The notes under the pieces: model-generated
What the model was told of the DNA's origin: nothing
Database searches by the model: none
The model's input: the letters and a program-made list of their open reading frames with translations, nothing else
In this document: positions 42,755 to 52,274 of the stretch, one piece after another
Layout of the letters: each line of letters starts with the position of its first letter
Numbering within the stretch: the stretch's first letter is position 1
Translations under genes and position numbers: made by a program
Origin: M3007 sp041160955
Lineage (GTDB): Bacteria > Bacteroidota > Bacteroidia > Chitinophagales > Saprospiraceae
Direction: 5' to 3'
Assembly (NCBI GenBank): GCA_041160955.1
Contig: JBEAVK010000155.1
Coordinates: 18,872-82,871 of the forward strand
DNA length: 64,000 bases

Positions 42755-44944
42755 TCAATGAACGCGCAAGATTTCGCGGTATTTCACCAATGGCCAGTAC
42801 TGATCGTCCACAATCCCTTCTAGTGCATCTACTGCATCGCGAATGGCTTCCATTTGTGGTTTTACTTTTTTGCAAAGCAATTCCGCTTCATCGCGAACGG
42901 AGTCGGCATGGTGTGCTTTTTCCAAATGTTTATCCATTTTCTCCAAACCTTCCTTAATGGCGGATAAATTACTAATTATCTCCTTTATGGTTGTTTTTTG
43001 AAGATCAGTTGCGTCTTGCATCCCAATGGCGTTGAGCGCTGCAATATTTTGAGCCAGTTCTGTTTGTTGGCGCAATACCGCAGGAATAACCTGAGAAGTT
43101 ACCATTTCAGACAAAGCGATAGCCTCAATATTGAGTTTGGTTACATAATTGTGCAATTGTACCAAATAAAATGCTTCCAATTCTTTAGCATTCAAAATAC
43201 CAGATTTACCAAAGAACTCAACCGCCATTTTGGAATCCAATACATCCAATGCTTCTGGCGTATTTGCAAAATTATTCAAACCACGCTCTTTGGCTTCGGC
43301 CTTCCACTCGTCAGAATAGTTATTGCCTTCAAAAATAATAGCGCGTGACTTGCGGATATAGTTTTTAAGCACCATCAAAATGGATTCTTCATTACTCAAC
43401 CCTTTTGAGATATGCTTGTCCACATCTGCTTTGAATTCAATGAGTTGCAGTCCCATCATGGTATTCATTACGGTCATTGGACCTGCACAGTTTTGGCTGC
43501 TACCTACTGCACGAATCTCAAATTTATTACCAGTAAATGCAAATGGTGACGTGCGGTTACGGTCGGTATTATCCAATTCGAGGTTAGGCAATTTAGAAAT
43601 GAGATCGATTGCACGCTTCACCGCCGACTCGTCTGTTTTTTTGCCATTTGCAATTTGATTAAGCAATTTGCTCATTGCATCTCCGATAAATACAGAGATA
43701 ATAGCCGGTGGTGCTTCGTTGGCACCCAAACGATGGTCATTACCTGCATGTGCGATAGATGAACGCAAAATATCAGCATATTTGTGAACGGCCATGATCG
43801 TATTGACAAAGAATGTCAAGAAACGTAAGTTTCTAGAAGGATCTTTACCAGGTGATAAAAGATTAACGCCTGTATTGGTACCCATACTCCAGTTATTGTG
43901 CTTACCCGAGCCATTGATACCTGCGAAAGGTTTTTCGTGCAACAATACATTAAGCTTGTGGCGACGGCTCACGCGCTCCATCACATCCATTAATAATTGG
44001 TTATGATCCACCGCAACGTTTACTTCTTCAAAGATAGGCGCTACCTCGTATTGTGCGGGTGCTACTTCGTTGTGGCGGGTACGCACAGGAATACCGAGTT
44101 TGTGGCATTCTGTTTCTAAGTCACGCATAAATGCGTATGCGCGCTCAGGAATAGAACCAAAATAATGGTCTTCCAATTGCTGGTTTTTGGCAGCAGGGCG
44201 ACCTACTAAGGTGCGGCCAGTCATCACCAAATCGGGACGTGCATTGAACAATGCTTCATCTACCAAGAAATATTCCTGCTCCCAACCAAGGGTAGCGGTT
44301 ACTTTATTCACATCTTTGTCGAAGAACTGGCAAACTGGCACTGCTGCTTTATCCAGGAAAGAGTGAGAGCGCAATAGTGGCAACTTGTAATCTTGCGCTT
44401 CACCGCCGTAAGTAACAAAGATAGTAGGGATGCAAAGGGTTTTGCCATCGCCCGATTCCATGATAAATGCAGGACTGGATGGATCCCAAACGGTGTATCC
44501 ACGCGCCTCGAAAGTACTGCGCATACCGCCAGAAGGGAAAGATGAACCGTCGGGCTCTTGTTGTACCAATGCATCGCCTGTAAATTCTTCAATAACACGA
44601 CCGTCGTGTGTCATTGTAAAGAAAGAGTCGTGTTTTTCTGCTGTTTTACCAGTCAAGGGTTGGAACCAGTGCGCAAAGTGCGTACATCCTTTTTCCTGTG
44701 CCCATTCGCGAATACCATTAGCAATCACATCTGCTACGGCTTTATTCAGTTTCTGACCGCTCTGAATGGATGCTTTTACGCTAATATAAGCGGATTCGTT
44801 CAGGTGTTTTTTCATGGCTTCTTCTCCGAAGACATTTTCCCCGAAATAGGACGCAATAGTAGGTGCCGCTCCTTCTTCATCAAAGAAAAAAGGATCTGGG
44901 CGATTTTCGATGGCTTGTAGCGCGTTGAAACGAGATAATGACAT
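42755..44944 (-). CDS. glnN: Type III glutamine synthetase
   Basis: A 729-residue GSIII that makes glutamine from glutamate, ATP and ammonia. Family blocks seen: N-terminal 'FGENVFGEEAMKKHL', 'THFAHWFQPLTGKTAEKHDSF', the glutamate-binding 'LPEKPFAGINGSGKHNNWSM'-like segment ('HEKPFAGINGSGKHNNW'), 'NRTSPFAFTGNKFEIRAVGSSQNCAGPM' and a long helical C-terminus. Length is typical of GSIII (about 725) and far above GSI/GSII. The 5' leader is about 145 nt from a minus-strand -7 box (45097-45104). It is monocistronic. Confidence 0.97.
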   Translation of the reverse strand: MSLSRFNALQAIENRPDPFFFDEEGAAPTIASYFGENVFGEEAMKKHLNESAYISVKASIQSGQKLNKAVADVIANGIREWAQEKGCTHFAHWFQPLTGKTAEKHDSFFTMTHDGRVIEEFTGDALVQQEPDGSSFPSGGMRSTFEARGYTVWDPSSPAFIMESGDGKTLCIPTIFVTYGGEAQDYKLPLLRSHSFLDKAAVPVCQFFDKDVNKVTATLGWEQEYFLVDEALFNARPDLVMTGRTLVGRPAAKNQQLEDHYFGSIPERAYAFMRDLETECHKLGIPVRTRHNEVAPAQYEVAPIFEEVNVAVDHNQLLMDVMERVSRRHKLNVLLHEKPFAGINGSGKHNNWSMGTNTGVNLLSPGKDPSRNLRFLTFFVNTIMAVHKYADILRSSIAHAGNDHRLGANEAPPAIISVFIGDAMSKLLNQIANGKKTDESAVKRAIDLISKLPNLELDNTDRNRTSPFAFTGNKFEIRAVGSSQNCAGPMTVMNTMMGLQLIEFKADVDKHISKGLSNEESILMVLKNYIRKSRAIIFEGNNYSDEWKAEAKERGLNNFANTPEALDVLDSKMAVEFFGKSGILNAKELEAFYLVQLHNYVTKLNIEAIALSEMVTSQVIPAVLRQQTELAQNIAALNAIGMQDATDLQKTTIKEIISNLSAIKEGLEKMDKHLEKAHHADSVRDEAELLCKKVKPQMEAIRDAVDALEGIVDDQYWPLVKYREILRVH

Positions 44945-45279
44945 AATTAAAATGTGCTGAAGTTAATATGCTGAAGAATTGGTTCGTGCTAAATATTGTT
45001 TAGCGAAAAATGCAAACAAACGCACGGCAAACTGTCAAAAAAAGAGTTCAAAAATTAAAAATATCATTTTTGAATACCTGATTATCTATTTTCGTGCAAA
45101 GATAAAGTGCTTTTCAGCGAAAAAAGCAATTTTTAGTTAAAAATAATTATTTTCAGGAAGGGTAAAAATAGTTAACAACAGGATGCGCGTTTTTTCTTTT
45201 AAAAGGTTTGTCTCTATTCACAACAAGGTCTGTTGTATAATGCGGATATTTATCGAAAAACCAAATATTATTCCGAAAT
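44945..45279. other. Leader and promoter region of glnN
   Basis: 335 bp upstream of glnN. The minus-strand -7 box TATCTTTG (45097-45104) with a TTG about 22 nt before it gives a leader of about 145 nt. Long leaders may hold regulation, but no riboswitch fold was recognised. No coding frame was seen. Confidence 0.4.
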
Positions 45280-45327
45280 AAAAAAAGGTAGAAACTGATT
45301 ATTATTTTCAGTTTCTACCTTTTTTTT
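45280..45327. terminator. Long-stem terminator
   Basis: A perfect stem of about 19 bp (AAAAAAAGGTAGAAACTGA with TCAGTTTCTACCTTTTTTT) just after the stop of the nucleoid-associated protein gene at 45339, with A/T tracts at both ends. Confidence 0.85.
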
Positions 45328-45338
45328 AATTCGCATTC

Positions 45339-46391
45339 CTAGACCTCTTCTTCGTCGAAATATACTTTGTAATACTTTTTTCCTTTATCATCATCAAAGC
45401 CTCGTTCGATGAGATCGCGGCGACCATGGACATAAATATGGAAGTTTTTATCCAATTTGATTATACTTTTTAGCACCTTAAACTCTTTTTTTACGGCTTG
45501 GTCGCTAATGTCAAACTTTTCTTCTAATGGTACAGCGTATGCTTTTGAATAACTATCCCTGAATTCTAAAAACGCCTCTTGCTGTTCGGGTTCAGGGAAC
45601 AATGTTTTGGCATAATCTTCCAGTTCAAATTCTTCGTTTTCCTTAAAATATAACCCAGATCGGTATAAAACATCCAATTGATCGGCCCTATCAATATCAA
45701 ATTGGTTAATTAATTTTTCATTGATAAACTCGCCAGACATACTAATATGGTGGCGTGTATTGAAATAGTTGTCTTCAATAGGACGTACACGCAAAAACTC
45801 GTCTTTCCAAAACGAACGTTCATCTTTTTTGGAAACGCTGTCCACGGTACAGATTCGGTAACCCTCTGCCTCATCGAGGTTAAAAATAATAGCAGCCGTT
45901 TCTAGTTTATGGGTTGGAATACCCTCTATGACACTAATGGCAAACGAATCGGTAGAGCGTTCCACTTTAAGGTACGGTTCTTTGGTTTGGATTTTGACCA
46001 AGGCGATGGCCTGTACTGGTTCGCCTTGTAAAACAACATTGTCAAAATAGGCAGCAAAAAATTCGCCCCCTCGTATTTTTGGCAATTCTGCATATTCGTA
46101 TAACCGTTGTGCCAATTGCACCATTTCGGTGGACAATTGCTCGGGATCAGCAAAGACAGTCATGCAAGATTGATAAACGGGATGGTTGCTTACATCTTCA
46201 TCGTGGTGGAAATAAAAGAACTCCTCTGTTTTTTCAAAAGGTTTGAGAAAAGCAGTAATCATGAGTTCTTCGGCCACATGGTGGAGCGAAGTAAGTGTTT
46301 GACTAGGAATATTGACCCCTTCGTAGCGATTTTTGTTCCCTACCCACGCCGTAGCGAGTCTTTTTAATTGAACTGATGAAATGTCAAGCAT
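45339..46391 (-). CDS. 37-kD nucleoid-associated protein (YejK/NdpA family)
   Basis: A 350-residue protein of the nucleoid-associated family (PF04245). It matches through 'SFAISVIEGIPTHKLETAAIIFNLDEAEGYRICTVDSVSK', 'SFWKDEFLRVRPIEDNYFNTRHHISM' and the acidic C-terminus. The family binds DNA in gamma-proteobacteria; its function in Bacteroidota is not well studied. It is transcribed leftward from a start beside a minus-strand TACTTTTG (-7, 46412-46419) and divergent from the GT4 gene 68 bp away. Nothing unusual was seen. Confidence 0.85.
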   Translation of the reverse strand: MLDISSVQLKRLATAWVGNKNRYEGVNIPSQTLTSLHHVAEELMITAFLKPFEKTEEFFYFHHDEDVSNHPVYQSCMTVFADPEQLSTEMVQLAQRLYEYAELPKIRGGEFFAAYFDNVVLQGEPVQAIALVKIQTKEPYLKVERSTDSFAISVIEGIPTHKLETAAIIFNLDEAEGYRICTVDSVSKKDERSFWKDEFLRVRPIEDNYFNTRHHISMSGEFINEKLINQFDIDRADQLDVLYRSGLYFKENEEFELEDYAKTLFPEPEQQEAFLEFRDSYSKAYAVPLEEKFDISDQAVKKEFKVLKSIIKLDKNFHIYVHGRRDLIERGFDDDKGKKYYKVYFDEEEV

Positions 46392-46411
46392 ATTTTAGAA
46401 TTTTGCGCCTG

Positions 46412-46419
46412 CAAAAGTA
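46412..46419 (-). promoter_or_regulatory. -7 box of the nucleoid-associated protein gene
   Basis: Minus-strand TACTTTTG (TAnnTTTG match), 21 bp before the start at 46391, within a short divergent intergenic region. Confidence 0.45.
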
Positions 46420-46458
46420 AACCAATTCAAGAGGTTTGCGAAAAATATTTATCCACAA

Positions 46459-47601
46459 TTGAGAATAGCAGTCAATACGCGTTTTCTACTACCGGGCCGT
46501 TTAGAGGGTTTTGGTTGGTACACCCACGAGTTGCTTTGGCGATTGGTGCAAAAATACCCTGAACACGAATACCTATTTTTGTTCGATCGTCCTTATGATC
46601 CCTCATTTGTGTATTCAGATAAGGTGGTGCCGCGTGTGGTATTTCCTCCAGCGCGGCATCCGTTGCTCTTTTATGCTTGGTTCGAATACGGTGTGCCCCG
46701 CGCATTGGAGCAATGGAAAGCAGATGTTTTTTTCTCGCCGGATAATTTTTTGAGTCTTTCGACTAAAGTACCTACTTTGCTTACTATCCACGATGTGATT
46801 ATGCTACAAATGCCGGAGCAAATCAAGTGGATACACCGTATATATTACGATCGGTACCAGCGGCAGTATATTGCGCGCGCTAATCGAATTTTGACCATTT
46901 CGGAGTACGTAAAATCGAGTATTATGGCCACTTGCGGAACTCATCCCGATAAAATACGTGTGGCTTATAATGGTTGCCGTACCATTTTTGAACCGGTGAG
47001 CGAGCAAGTACAGATCGATACTTTGCAACAATTTAGCGAAAGGCAACCCTATTTTTTTTACACAGGTGCCATTCATCCGCGTAAAAATATTCCCCGTTTG
47101 ATTAGAGCATTTTCTTCCTTTAAAGCCGCTACAGGCGCACCTGTGCAATTGCTCTTGGGTGGCCGCTTTGCCTGGCATACGGGAGAGGTAACCGATGCTT
47201 ATAATGCATCTACCTATAAAAAGGATATAAAAATACTAGGATATATCAATGATTTAGATCTGCCACGTATCATGGGTTCGGCTTTGGCTTTGGTATATCC
47301 GTCGTTGAGTGAAGGTTTTGGTTTGCCAGTATTAGAGGCCATGCAATGCAATGTTCCAGTACTCACTTCTAATGTGACCGCACTGCCTGAAGTGGCTGGT
47401 GATGCTGCATTACTCATTGACCCAGAGGATGAAACAGCATTAACCACTGGTTTGATACAACTTTGGCAGGATGCTGCCTTGCGCAATGGATTAGTAGAAC
47501 GAGGGAAAGTACAACGGGCAAAATTTAGTTGGGACACGGCTGCCGATATTTTAATGGATGAATTATTGTTTTTGGGGAACACTAAAAATAAAAATGCCTG
47601 A
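46459..47601 (+). CDS. GT4 family glycosyltransferase
   Basis: A 380-residue GT-B enzyme. The N-terminus reads 'RIAVNTRFLLPGRLEGFGWYTHELLWRL' and the donor-binding half has 'GAIHPRKNIPRLIRAF', the E-x7-E motif region 'EGFGLPVLEAMQCNVPVL', and 'AALLIDPEDETAL'. This is the GT4 family that makes cell-wall or exopolysaccharide linkages from sugar nucleotides. The frame starts at a TTG (46459); no ATG lies upstream in frame. It ends at a hairpin that overlaps its stop codon. Confidence 0.88.
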   Translation: MRIAVNTRFLLPGRLEGFGWYTHELLWRLVQKYPEHEYLFLFDRPYDPSFVYSDKVVPRVVFPPARHPLLFYAWFEYGVPRALEQWKADVFFSPDNFLSLSTKVPTLLTIHDVIMLQMPEQIKWIHRIYYDRYQRQYIARANRILTISEYVKSSIMATCGTHPDKIRVAYNGCRTIFEPVSEQVQIDTLQQFSERQPYFFYTGAIHPRKNIPRLIRAFSSFKAATGAPVQLLLGGRFAWHTGEVTDAYNASTYKKDIKILGYINDLDLPRIMGSALALVYPSLSEGFGLPVLEAMQCNVPVLTSNVTALPEVAGDAALLIDPEDETALTTGLIQLWQDAALRNGLVERGKVQRAKFSWDTAADILMDELLFLGNTKNKNA

Positions 47602-47628
47602 TCCTCCGCATTTTCAGAGCATCAGGCA
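47595..47628 (+). terminator. Hairpin overlapping the GT4 stop codon
   Basis: An 8-bp stem TGCCTGAT/ATCAGGCA with an 18-nt loop, overlapping the TGA at 47599-47601. The T-run is poor, so termination strength is uncertain. Confidence 0.4.
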
Positions 47629-47649
47629 TCTTGCCATGTATAAATCTTA

Positions 47650-47657
47650 TACCTTTG
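47650..47657 (+). promoter_or_regulatory. -7 box of the PhnA-like gene
   Basis: TACCTTTG, an exact consensus match 48 bp before ATG 47705. Confidence 0.5.
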
Positions 47658-47704
47658 CGACCTTAAAATAAAGTCCATTACACTAAATATTATTACAATA
47701 AACA

Positions 47705-47914
47705 ATGGAAGTTAAAGATTCAAACGGCAATATACTCAGCGAAGGCGATTCGGTGACTGTGATTAAAGACCTCAAAGTACGAGGCACTTCTACCGTGATT
47801 AAACGCGGTACAAAAGTAAAAAATATCCGCCTCACCGATGATGAAGATGAGGTAGAGGGCAAAGTAGAGGGCAGTGTAATGGTTTTGAGGGTCGAATTTT
47901 TGAAGAAAGTTTAA
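47705..47914 (+). CDS. PhnA/YjdM C-terminal domain protein
   Basis: A 69-residue protein that corresponds to the C-terminal SH3-like domain of YjdM (PhnA family): 'VKDSNGNILSEGDSVTVIKDLKVRGTSTVIKRGTKVKNIRL' is the full conserved core. The N-terminal zinc-ribbon domain of full-length YjdM is absent, but stand-alone C-terminal domains are common in Bacteroidota, so this is not a fragment. Despite the old PhnA name there is no evidence of phosphonate metabolism. It overlaps the convergent proline dehydrogenase gene by 4 nt. Confidence 0.85.
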   Translation: MEVKDSNGNILSEGDSVTVIKDLKVRGTSTVIKRGTKVKNIRLTDDEDEVEGKVEGSVMVLRVEFLKKV

Positions 47915-49113
47915 CCCAAGTTCCTTCGTTCCAATTCCGACAAAATCAACGATAATTCCCTGCCTGCATCACCAGTTACGGAGCTATTTTCCTGTGCACG
48001 CCGGATCAGGTAAGGTATCACGTCGTGTACTTGACCATAGGGTACATATTTGGCTACGCGATAGCCGCCTTTTGCTAAATTGAACGTGAGGTTGTCGCTC
48101 ATACCGTACAATTGACTAAACATAGTATTGGGGTGGTCGCGAGGAATCCCTTTTTGTTCCATTATTTCGGCTAAAAGCAAATTGCTTTGCGCGTTGTGGC
48201 TTGCATTACAAACGGCCATTTCGTCCAAATGATCGACACAGAACCGGAGCGCCGTATTATAATGATCGTCTGTGGTTTGTTTATCGGGATTGATGGGATT
48301 TGGATAGCCCATTTCTTCGGCTCTTTTACGCTCCTTTTCCATGTATGCGCCACGCACCAGTTTGGCTCCCAACATAAAATTCGATTCACGTGCGCGATCC
48401 GCACTTTCCATCAGGAACTGAAGTCGGTCGTTGCGGTACAATTGATAGGTGTTATATACCACTACTTTTTCTTTGTTGTAGCGCTTCATCATCAGCCAAA
48501 CCAAATGATCGAGTGAGTCTTGTATCCAGGATTCTTCTGCATCAATAAATACAGCAACGCCTTTTTGGGCGGCGTGGAAACAAATCGTGTCCAAGCGTTT
48601 GAGTGCATTACGGTATTCATTTTGTTCCTCTTTGGAAAGCGTTGCCGCCGACTGCATTTTTTCTAACAGCGCAAATCGAGCCAAACCCGTTACTTTAGTA
48701 CTAATTACAGGGACTTTATGACCTGCCTGCGACGCAAAATCAATCGCACGGATATTTTCGGTCATGGTGTGGTTAAAGTCCTGCTCCGTTTCTTTTGCCT
48801 CTGCGCCATAATCCAATATGGTCAATGTATTCAAATCGGCTAGCCTATCAATACTTTTTTGACTTTCCAATAAAGTAGAGCCACCTACAAACTGTTCAAA
48901 AATAGTATGGCGTATTATTTTTTCAGCAAATGGCAGATTCCATTCCACAGCCACCAAACCCAACGAGGAGCCATATTTTACCAACCACGGTTTGTTCATC
49001 ATACGGAACAACCAAGCAGTCTTTTTAAGTTCTTGATTGTCCATGTGGGCAAATGCCGTTCCGGTATCCGAAAAATCGGGTAATTTCATATTTTTATCTG
49101 TAATAGTAGCCAT
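47911..49113 (-). CDS. Proline dehydrogenase
   Basis: A 400-residue FAD enzyme that oxidises proline to pyrroline-5-carboxylate. It contains 'ISTKVTGLARF', 'IDAEESWIQDSLDHLVWLMMKRYN', 'LGAKLVRGAYMEKERKRAEEMGYPNPI', 'ASHNAQSNLLLAE' and the C-terminal 'YLIRRAQENSSV', the usual PRODH motifs with the substrate-binding RR pair. It is a mono-functional PRODH; the P5C dehydrogenase partner is not in the window. The 5' start could be 49113 or the ATG eight codons later (MKLPDF). Confidence 0.92.
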   Translation of the reverse strand: MATITDKNMKLPDFSDTGTAFAHMDNQELKKTAWLFRMMNKPWLVKYGSSLGLVAVEWNLPFAEKIIRHTIFEQFVGGSTLLESQKSIDRLADLNTLTILDYGAEAKETEQDFNHTMTENIRAIDFASQAGHKVPVISTKVTGLARFALLEKMQSAATLSKEEQNEYRNALKRLDTICFHAAQKGVAVFIDAEESWIQDSLDHLVWLMMKRYNKEKVVVYNTYQLYRNDRLQFLMESADRARESNFMLGAKLVRGAYMEKERKRAEEMGYPNPINPDKQTTDDHYNTALRFCVDHLDEMAVCNASHNAQSNLLLAEIMEQKGIPRDHPNTMFSQLYGMSDNLTFNLAKGGYRVAKYVPYGQVHDVIPYLIRRAQENSSVTGDAGRELSLILSELERRNLG

Positions 49114-49156
49114 ATTTTTACAAGTTTCAAGTGCAATTTCAATGGTTTTTCAAGCA

Positions 49157-49966
49157 TCATAAATCAGTACCTTCCATGTTCCATACTTCCCAGGCAGCAT
49201 CGGCTTGTAAGTACAACATTTCCAACCCATTAAGTGTTGCGCACTCTTTTGATGCTGCTTGGCGCAAAAGTACAGTTTCTGTGGGATTATAGATCAAATC
49301 GAAGATCAAAAATCGTTTGTCCAACAGTTCAAAGGGCAATTCAGGACACATATCCGTATTAGGTGCCATACCTACCGGTGTAGTATTCACCACTAAAACG
49401 GGAGAATCTGGGGAATGTTTTTTAATGCCGGAAATAATACTGGGTAACGCTTTCCAGTCCTGTTCGATTGCATTGTTTGGGTCTGGTTTTCGAGAGATGA
49501 CCTGATATGGGATGCCTAATTGTTGCAAAACATAAAACACCGCACGCGCTGCGCCACCATTACCCAAAACAATAGCTTGGGTAGGTACGCTAGCCCATTT
49601 TCCATCTGCTTTATTTTTTAGAGATTGTTTAAATCCAATGGCATCTGTATTATAGCCCGTGAGTCGTCCATCTGCATCAATTTTGATACAATTTACAGCC
49701 CCGATAGCCTTTGCAGCAGCATCCATACCATCTAAGTAGGGTATTACGGCTTGCTTGTGTGGAATGGTTACGTTGAGGCCACATAAACTTGGATTTTGAT
49801 CCAAAAGCACTGGCAAATGCGCCACAAATTCCATCGGGAAGAGATCATATTGGCAATCTTCTATCTGCTCGCGCTCAAATTTATCGGTAAAATACCGTTT
49901 CGAGAAAGAATGACCGAGCGGAAATCCAATAAGCCCAAAAGTGCGCTTTTGCTGTTTTTTTGACAT
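49157..49966 (-). CDS. aroE: Shikimate dehydrogenase
   Basis: A 269-residue AroE, reducing 3-dehydroshikimate to shikimate with NADPH. It shows 'GLIGFPLGHSFSKRYF' (shikimate-binding), 'GLNVTIPHKQAVIPYLD' with the catalytic Lys, 'GAVNCIKID', 'GYNTDAIGF', and the dinucleotide loop 'VLGNGGAARAVFYVL'. The length is typical. ATG 49966 begins the conserved N-terminus; the frame is open to 50005 but that part is non-homologous. It lies 43 bp downstream of the proline dehydrogenase start region on the same strand, so it may be read first in a two-gene unit. Confidence 0.95.
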   Translation of the reverse strand: MSKKQQKRTFGLIGFPLGHSFSKRYFTDKFEREQIEDCQYDLFPMEFVAHLPVLLDQNPSLCGLNVTIPHKQAVIPYLDGMDAAAKAIGAVNCIKIDADGRLTGYNTDAIGFKQSLKNKADGKWASVPTQAIVLGNGGAARAVFYVLQQLGIPYQVISRKPDPNNAIEQDWKALPSIISGIKKHSPDSPVLVVNTTPVGMAPNTDMCPELPFELLDKRFLIFDLIYNPTETVLLRQAASKECATLNGLEMLYLQADAAWEVWNMEGTDL

Positions 49967-50046
49967 AAAATTACTTGTCTTTTTTTTATTCCATCCTATA
50001 AACATACATTCCTTATGGGAATTTGGGCGGCGGCTGAATAGTTACC

Positions 50047-51270
50047 TCAATTCTCTTCTAAAAAATCCAAATCCTGGTCAAAGGTCTCTTTCATCCCATA
50101 CAAAGCCAAAAAAGCGATACCTAAGCAAGCACTACCTACAATCCACGAAGCCGTAATGACGCTTCCTGTCACGGCTGGACTTTTGAGGTATTTGAATGAT
50201 TCATTGATCGGCACTTGCATACCCCGAGCAAAATTGGGGACAGTTGTCGCCACCGTTGCGCGTAGGTTGGTACCAAATTGCTCTGCACCAATGGTGACAA
50301 AAATAACCCAAAAACCCACTGAAATACCGAGGAAAAAATGCGTAAGGTACATTTGCCAAGGCTCAGAAAAAGGCAACGATAAGTAGGCCGATATAGCCAC
50401 TACATCTAATGCTAAAAAGATAGCCATTACCTTGATCCTGCTACGCAAATATTGACTCAATAACCCCGAAATAATATCTCCTAATATTAAGCCACAATAA
50501 CCCGCCGCAATCGCATTACCTGCAATGATGCCATTTAAACCTTTTGCTTTGCCAAATTCAGGTGCGAAAAACATTAAAATACCTACAACAAACCAAGTAG
50601 ATGTGCCAATAAAAATGCAACGGACAAAGCGGACAAAGCGGTCTTTATTGGTAAACAGCGCGAAAAAACTCCCTCTTGACAAGCCTTTATTGGCGTGCAT
50701 TTGTTTGAAAATACCTGATTCTGCTACACTTATCCTCAATAGTAGCAACATAATGCCCAGCCCTCCACCGATAAAATAGCAAATATTCCAAGGAAAAAAC
50801 TTATCGATCACCCAAGCCAAAATAGCACCTGAAAGCCCAATGGCGGCTACTAAGGTAGTGCCTAATCCCCGTTTGTCCTTTGGCAATACTTCCGCTACCA
50901 GCGTAATACCCGCGCCCAGTTCGCCAGCCAAACCAATTCCTGCGATAAAACGATACAGCGCGTAATCGGCATAACCAGTCACAAACCCATTGAGGATATT
51001 GGCTACTGAATAAAGCGCAATGGAAAAATAAAGTACCGATACTCGGCCTTTTTTATCTCCTAAAACACCCCAAAGAATACCGCCTACCAACATGCCAAAC
51101 ATCTGCCAGTTTTGGATGGATAGCCCTAGATCAAACGCCTGCTCGGCAGAGAAGCCCAAAGATAAAAGGCTCTTTTGGCGTACAAAACCAAAGAGCAGCA
51201 GGTCATAAATATCCACAAAATAACCCAATGCCGCAACAACTACGGCCGTATTCAAAATTTTTGTCTGCAT
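50047..51270 (-). CDS. MFS transporter (metabolite:H+ symporter type)
   Basis: A 407-residue major facilitator protein with 12 predicted helices. Signature motifs are 'GDKKGRVSVLYFSIALYSVANI' (loop 2-3) and the central 'LAGELGAGITLVAEVLPKDKRGLGTTL', which is typical of the sugar/organic-acid:H+ symporter group (MHS/ShiA-like). The exact substrate cannot be read. The gene is monocistronic; it ends 81 bp after the aroE start side. Nothing unusual was seen. Confidence 0.85.
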   Translation of the reverse strand: MQTKILNTAVVVAALGYFVDIYDLLLFGFVRQKSLLSLGFSAEQAFDLGLSIQNWQMFGMLVGGILWGVLGDKKGRVSVLYFSIALYSVANILNGFVTGYADYALYRFIAGIGLAGELGAGITLVAEVLPKDKRGLGTTLVAAIGLSGAILAWVIDKFFPWNICYFIGGGLGIMLLLLRISVAESGIFKQMHANKGLSRGSFFALFTNKDRFVRFVRCIFIGTSTWFVVGILMFFAPEFGKAKGLNGIIAGNAIAAGYCGLILGDIISGLLSQYLRSRIKVMAIFLALDVVAISAYLSLPFSEPWQMYLTHFFLGISVGFWVIFVTIGAEQFGTNLRATVATTVPNFARGMQVPINESFKYLKSPAVTGSVITASWIVGSACLGIAFLALYGMKETFDQDLDFLEEN

Positions 51271-51428
51271 GATTTTACAATTTCAAGGCGTAAATATGCG
51301 TGAAAATACGATTAAATTAAGCTAAGCCGTTAAACTTCTTTTAAAATCGTGCTTTTATGAACCTTTGCTTTGCTAAAAATAGTTTAATTTGCACTGTTTA
51401 ATGAATACCAAACGAGTACACCTGAATT

Positions 51429-52274
51429 ATGCATAATATATTTTTTTTGACTGCGGTCTTTTCTTTGTTCGTTACGACGGCTATGGCTCAGACTTCTAAG
51501 GTACGTGGTGGTGCGCAACCTGCTGCATCGTCCGCTATTGCCCCTACCCGTCCTACGGCCACACCACGGTCGAACAATACTACCCCAACGGTTACCAAAC
51601 GTTCTAATACGGATACCCCAGAAGCAAAAAAATCGGTAGATAATATTGCGGCTAAAAGTCGAGGCTCAGAAACATCGCCTGCTCCAGCTATATCTCGGCC
51701 TGCCAACAAGGCCAAAACGCCTACGATCCCTGCATCTACCACAACGGGTTCGCGTTCTGGCCAGCAAACTGCGGTTAAAGCAGCTCCGCTGAAGCCAGCC
51801 ACTATACCTCAATTGACCATCAAGTGGATGACAATAGAAGAGGCATTAGAAAAATCTAAAACAGAAAAGCGTAAAATATTTATTGACGTTTATACGGATT
51901 GGTGTGGCTGGTGTAAGCACATGGACTCCACGACATTTAAAGATCAAGCCGTAGTGGCTTATATGAATGAGAAATATTATTCGGTTAAATTAAATGCCGA
52001 ACAAACCTCCGATATAACGTACAAAGGCACGACCTACAAATTTGTCAAGCAAAATGGCGGTCGAGGCTACCATGAATTGGCTGCACTTTGGCTTAATAAT
52101 CGCTTGAGCTATCCAACCAGTGTGATACTCAACGAGGAGCAAGATCTAATACAACCTATTCCAGGCTTCCAAGATACAAAGAAAATGGACGCTATCTTGC
52201 ACTATTTTGGTACCGATAGCCATAGGAAGACACCTTGGGAGAAATATGAAAAAACGTATGCAAGAGAAAAGTAG
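51429..52274 (+). CDS. Exported thioredoxin-like protein with long Pro/Thr/Ala linker
   Basis: A 281-residue protein. A signal peptide (…SLFVTTAMAQ) is followed by a low-complexity Thr/Pro/Ala/Ser-rich region (about 25-125) and a thioredoxin_7-like domain (about 130-270) with 'IDVYTDWCGWCKHMDS' (C159, C162), 'SVKLNAEQT' and 'YPTSVILNEEQDL' (cis-Pro). It resembles the 183-residue protein at 30621 over the whole catalytic domain, with an added linker suggesting attachment to the outer membrane or surface. The redox role is inferred; the partner is unknown. It ends at a perfect 14-bp hairpin. Confidence 0.85.
   Translation: MHNIFFLTAVFSLFVTTAMAQTSKVRGGAQPAASSAIAPTRPTATPRSNNTTPTVTKRSNTDTPEAKKSVDNIAAKSRGSETSPAPAISRPANKAKTPTIPASTTTGSRSGQQTAVKAAPLKPATIPQLTIKWMTIEEALEKSKTEKRKIFIDVYTDWCGWCKHMDSTTFKDQAVVAYMNEKYYSVKLNAEQTSDITYKGTTYKFVKQNGGRGYHELAALWLNNRLSYPTSVILNEEQDLIQPIPGFQDTKKMDAILHYFGTDSHRKTPWEKYEKTYAREK

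Noticed and set aside
47705..47914. Phosphonate-utilisation gene because of the PhnA family name
   Set aside because: Only the small C-terminal YjdM domain is present and no C-P lyase genes are near; the name is historical.
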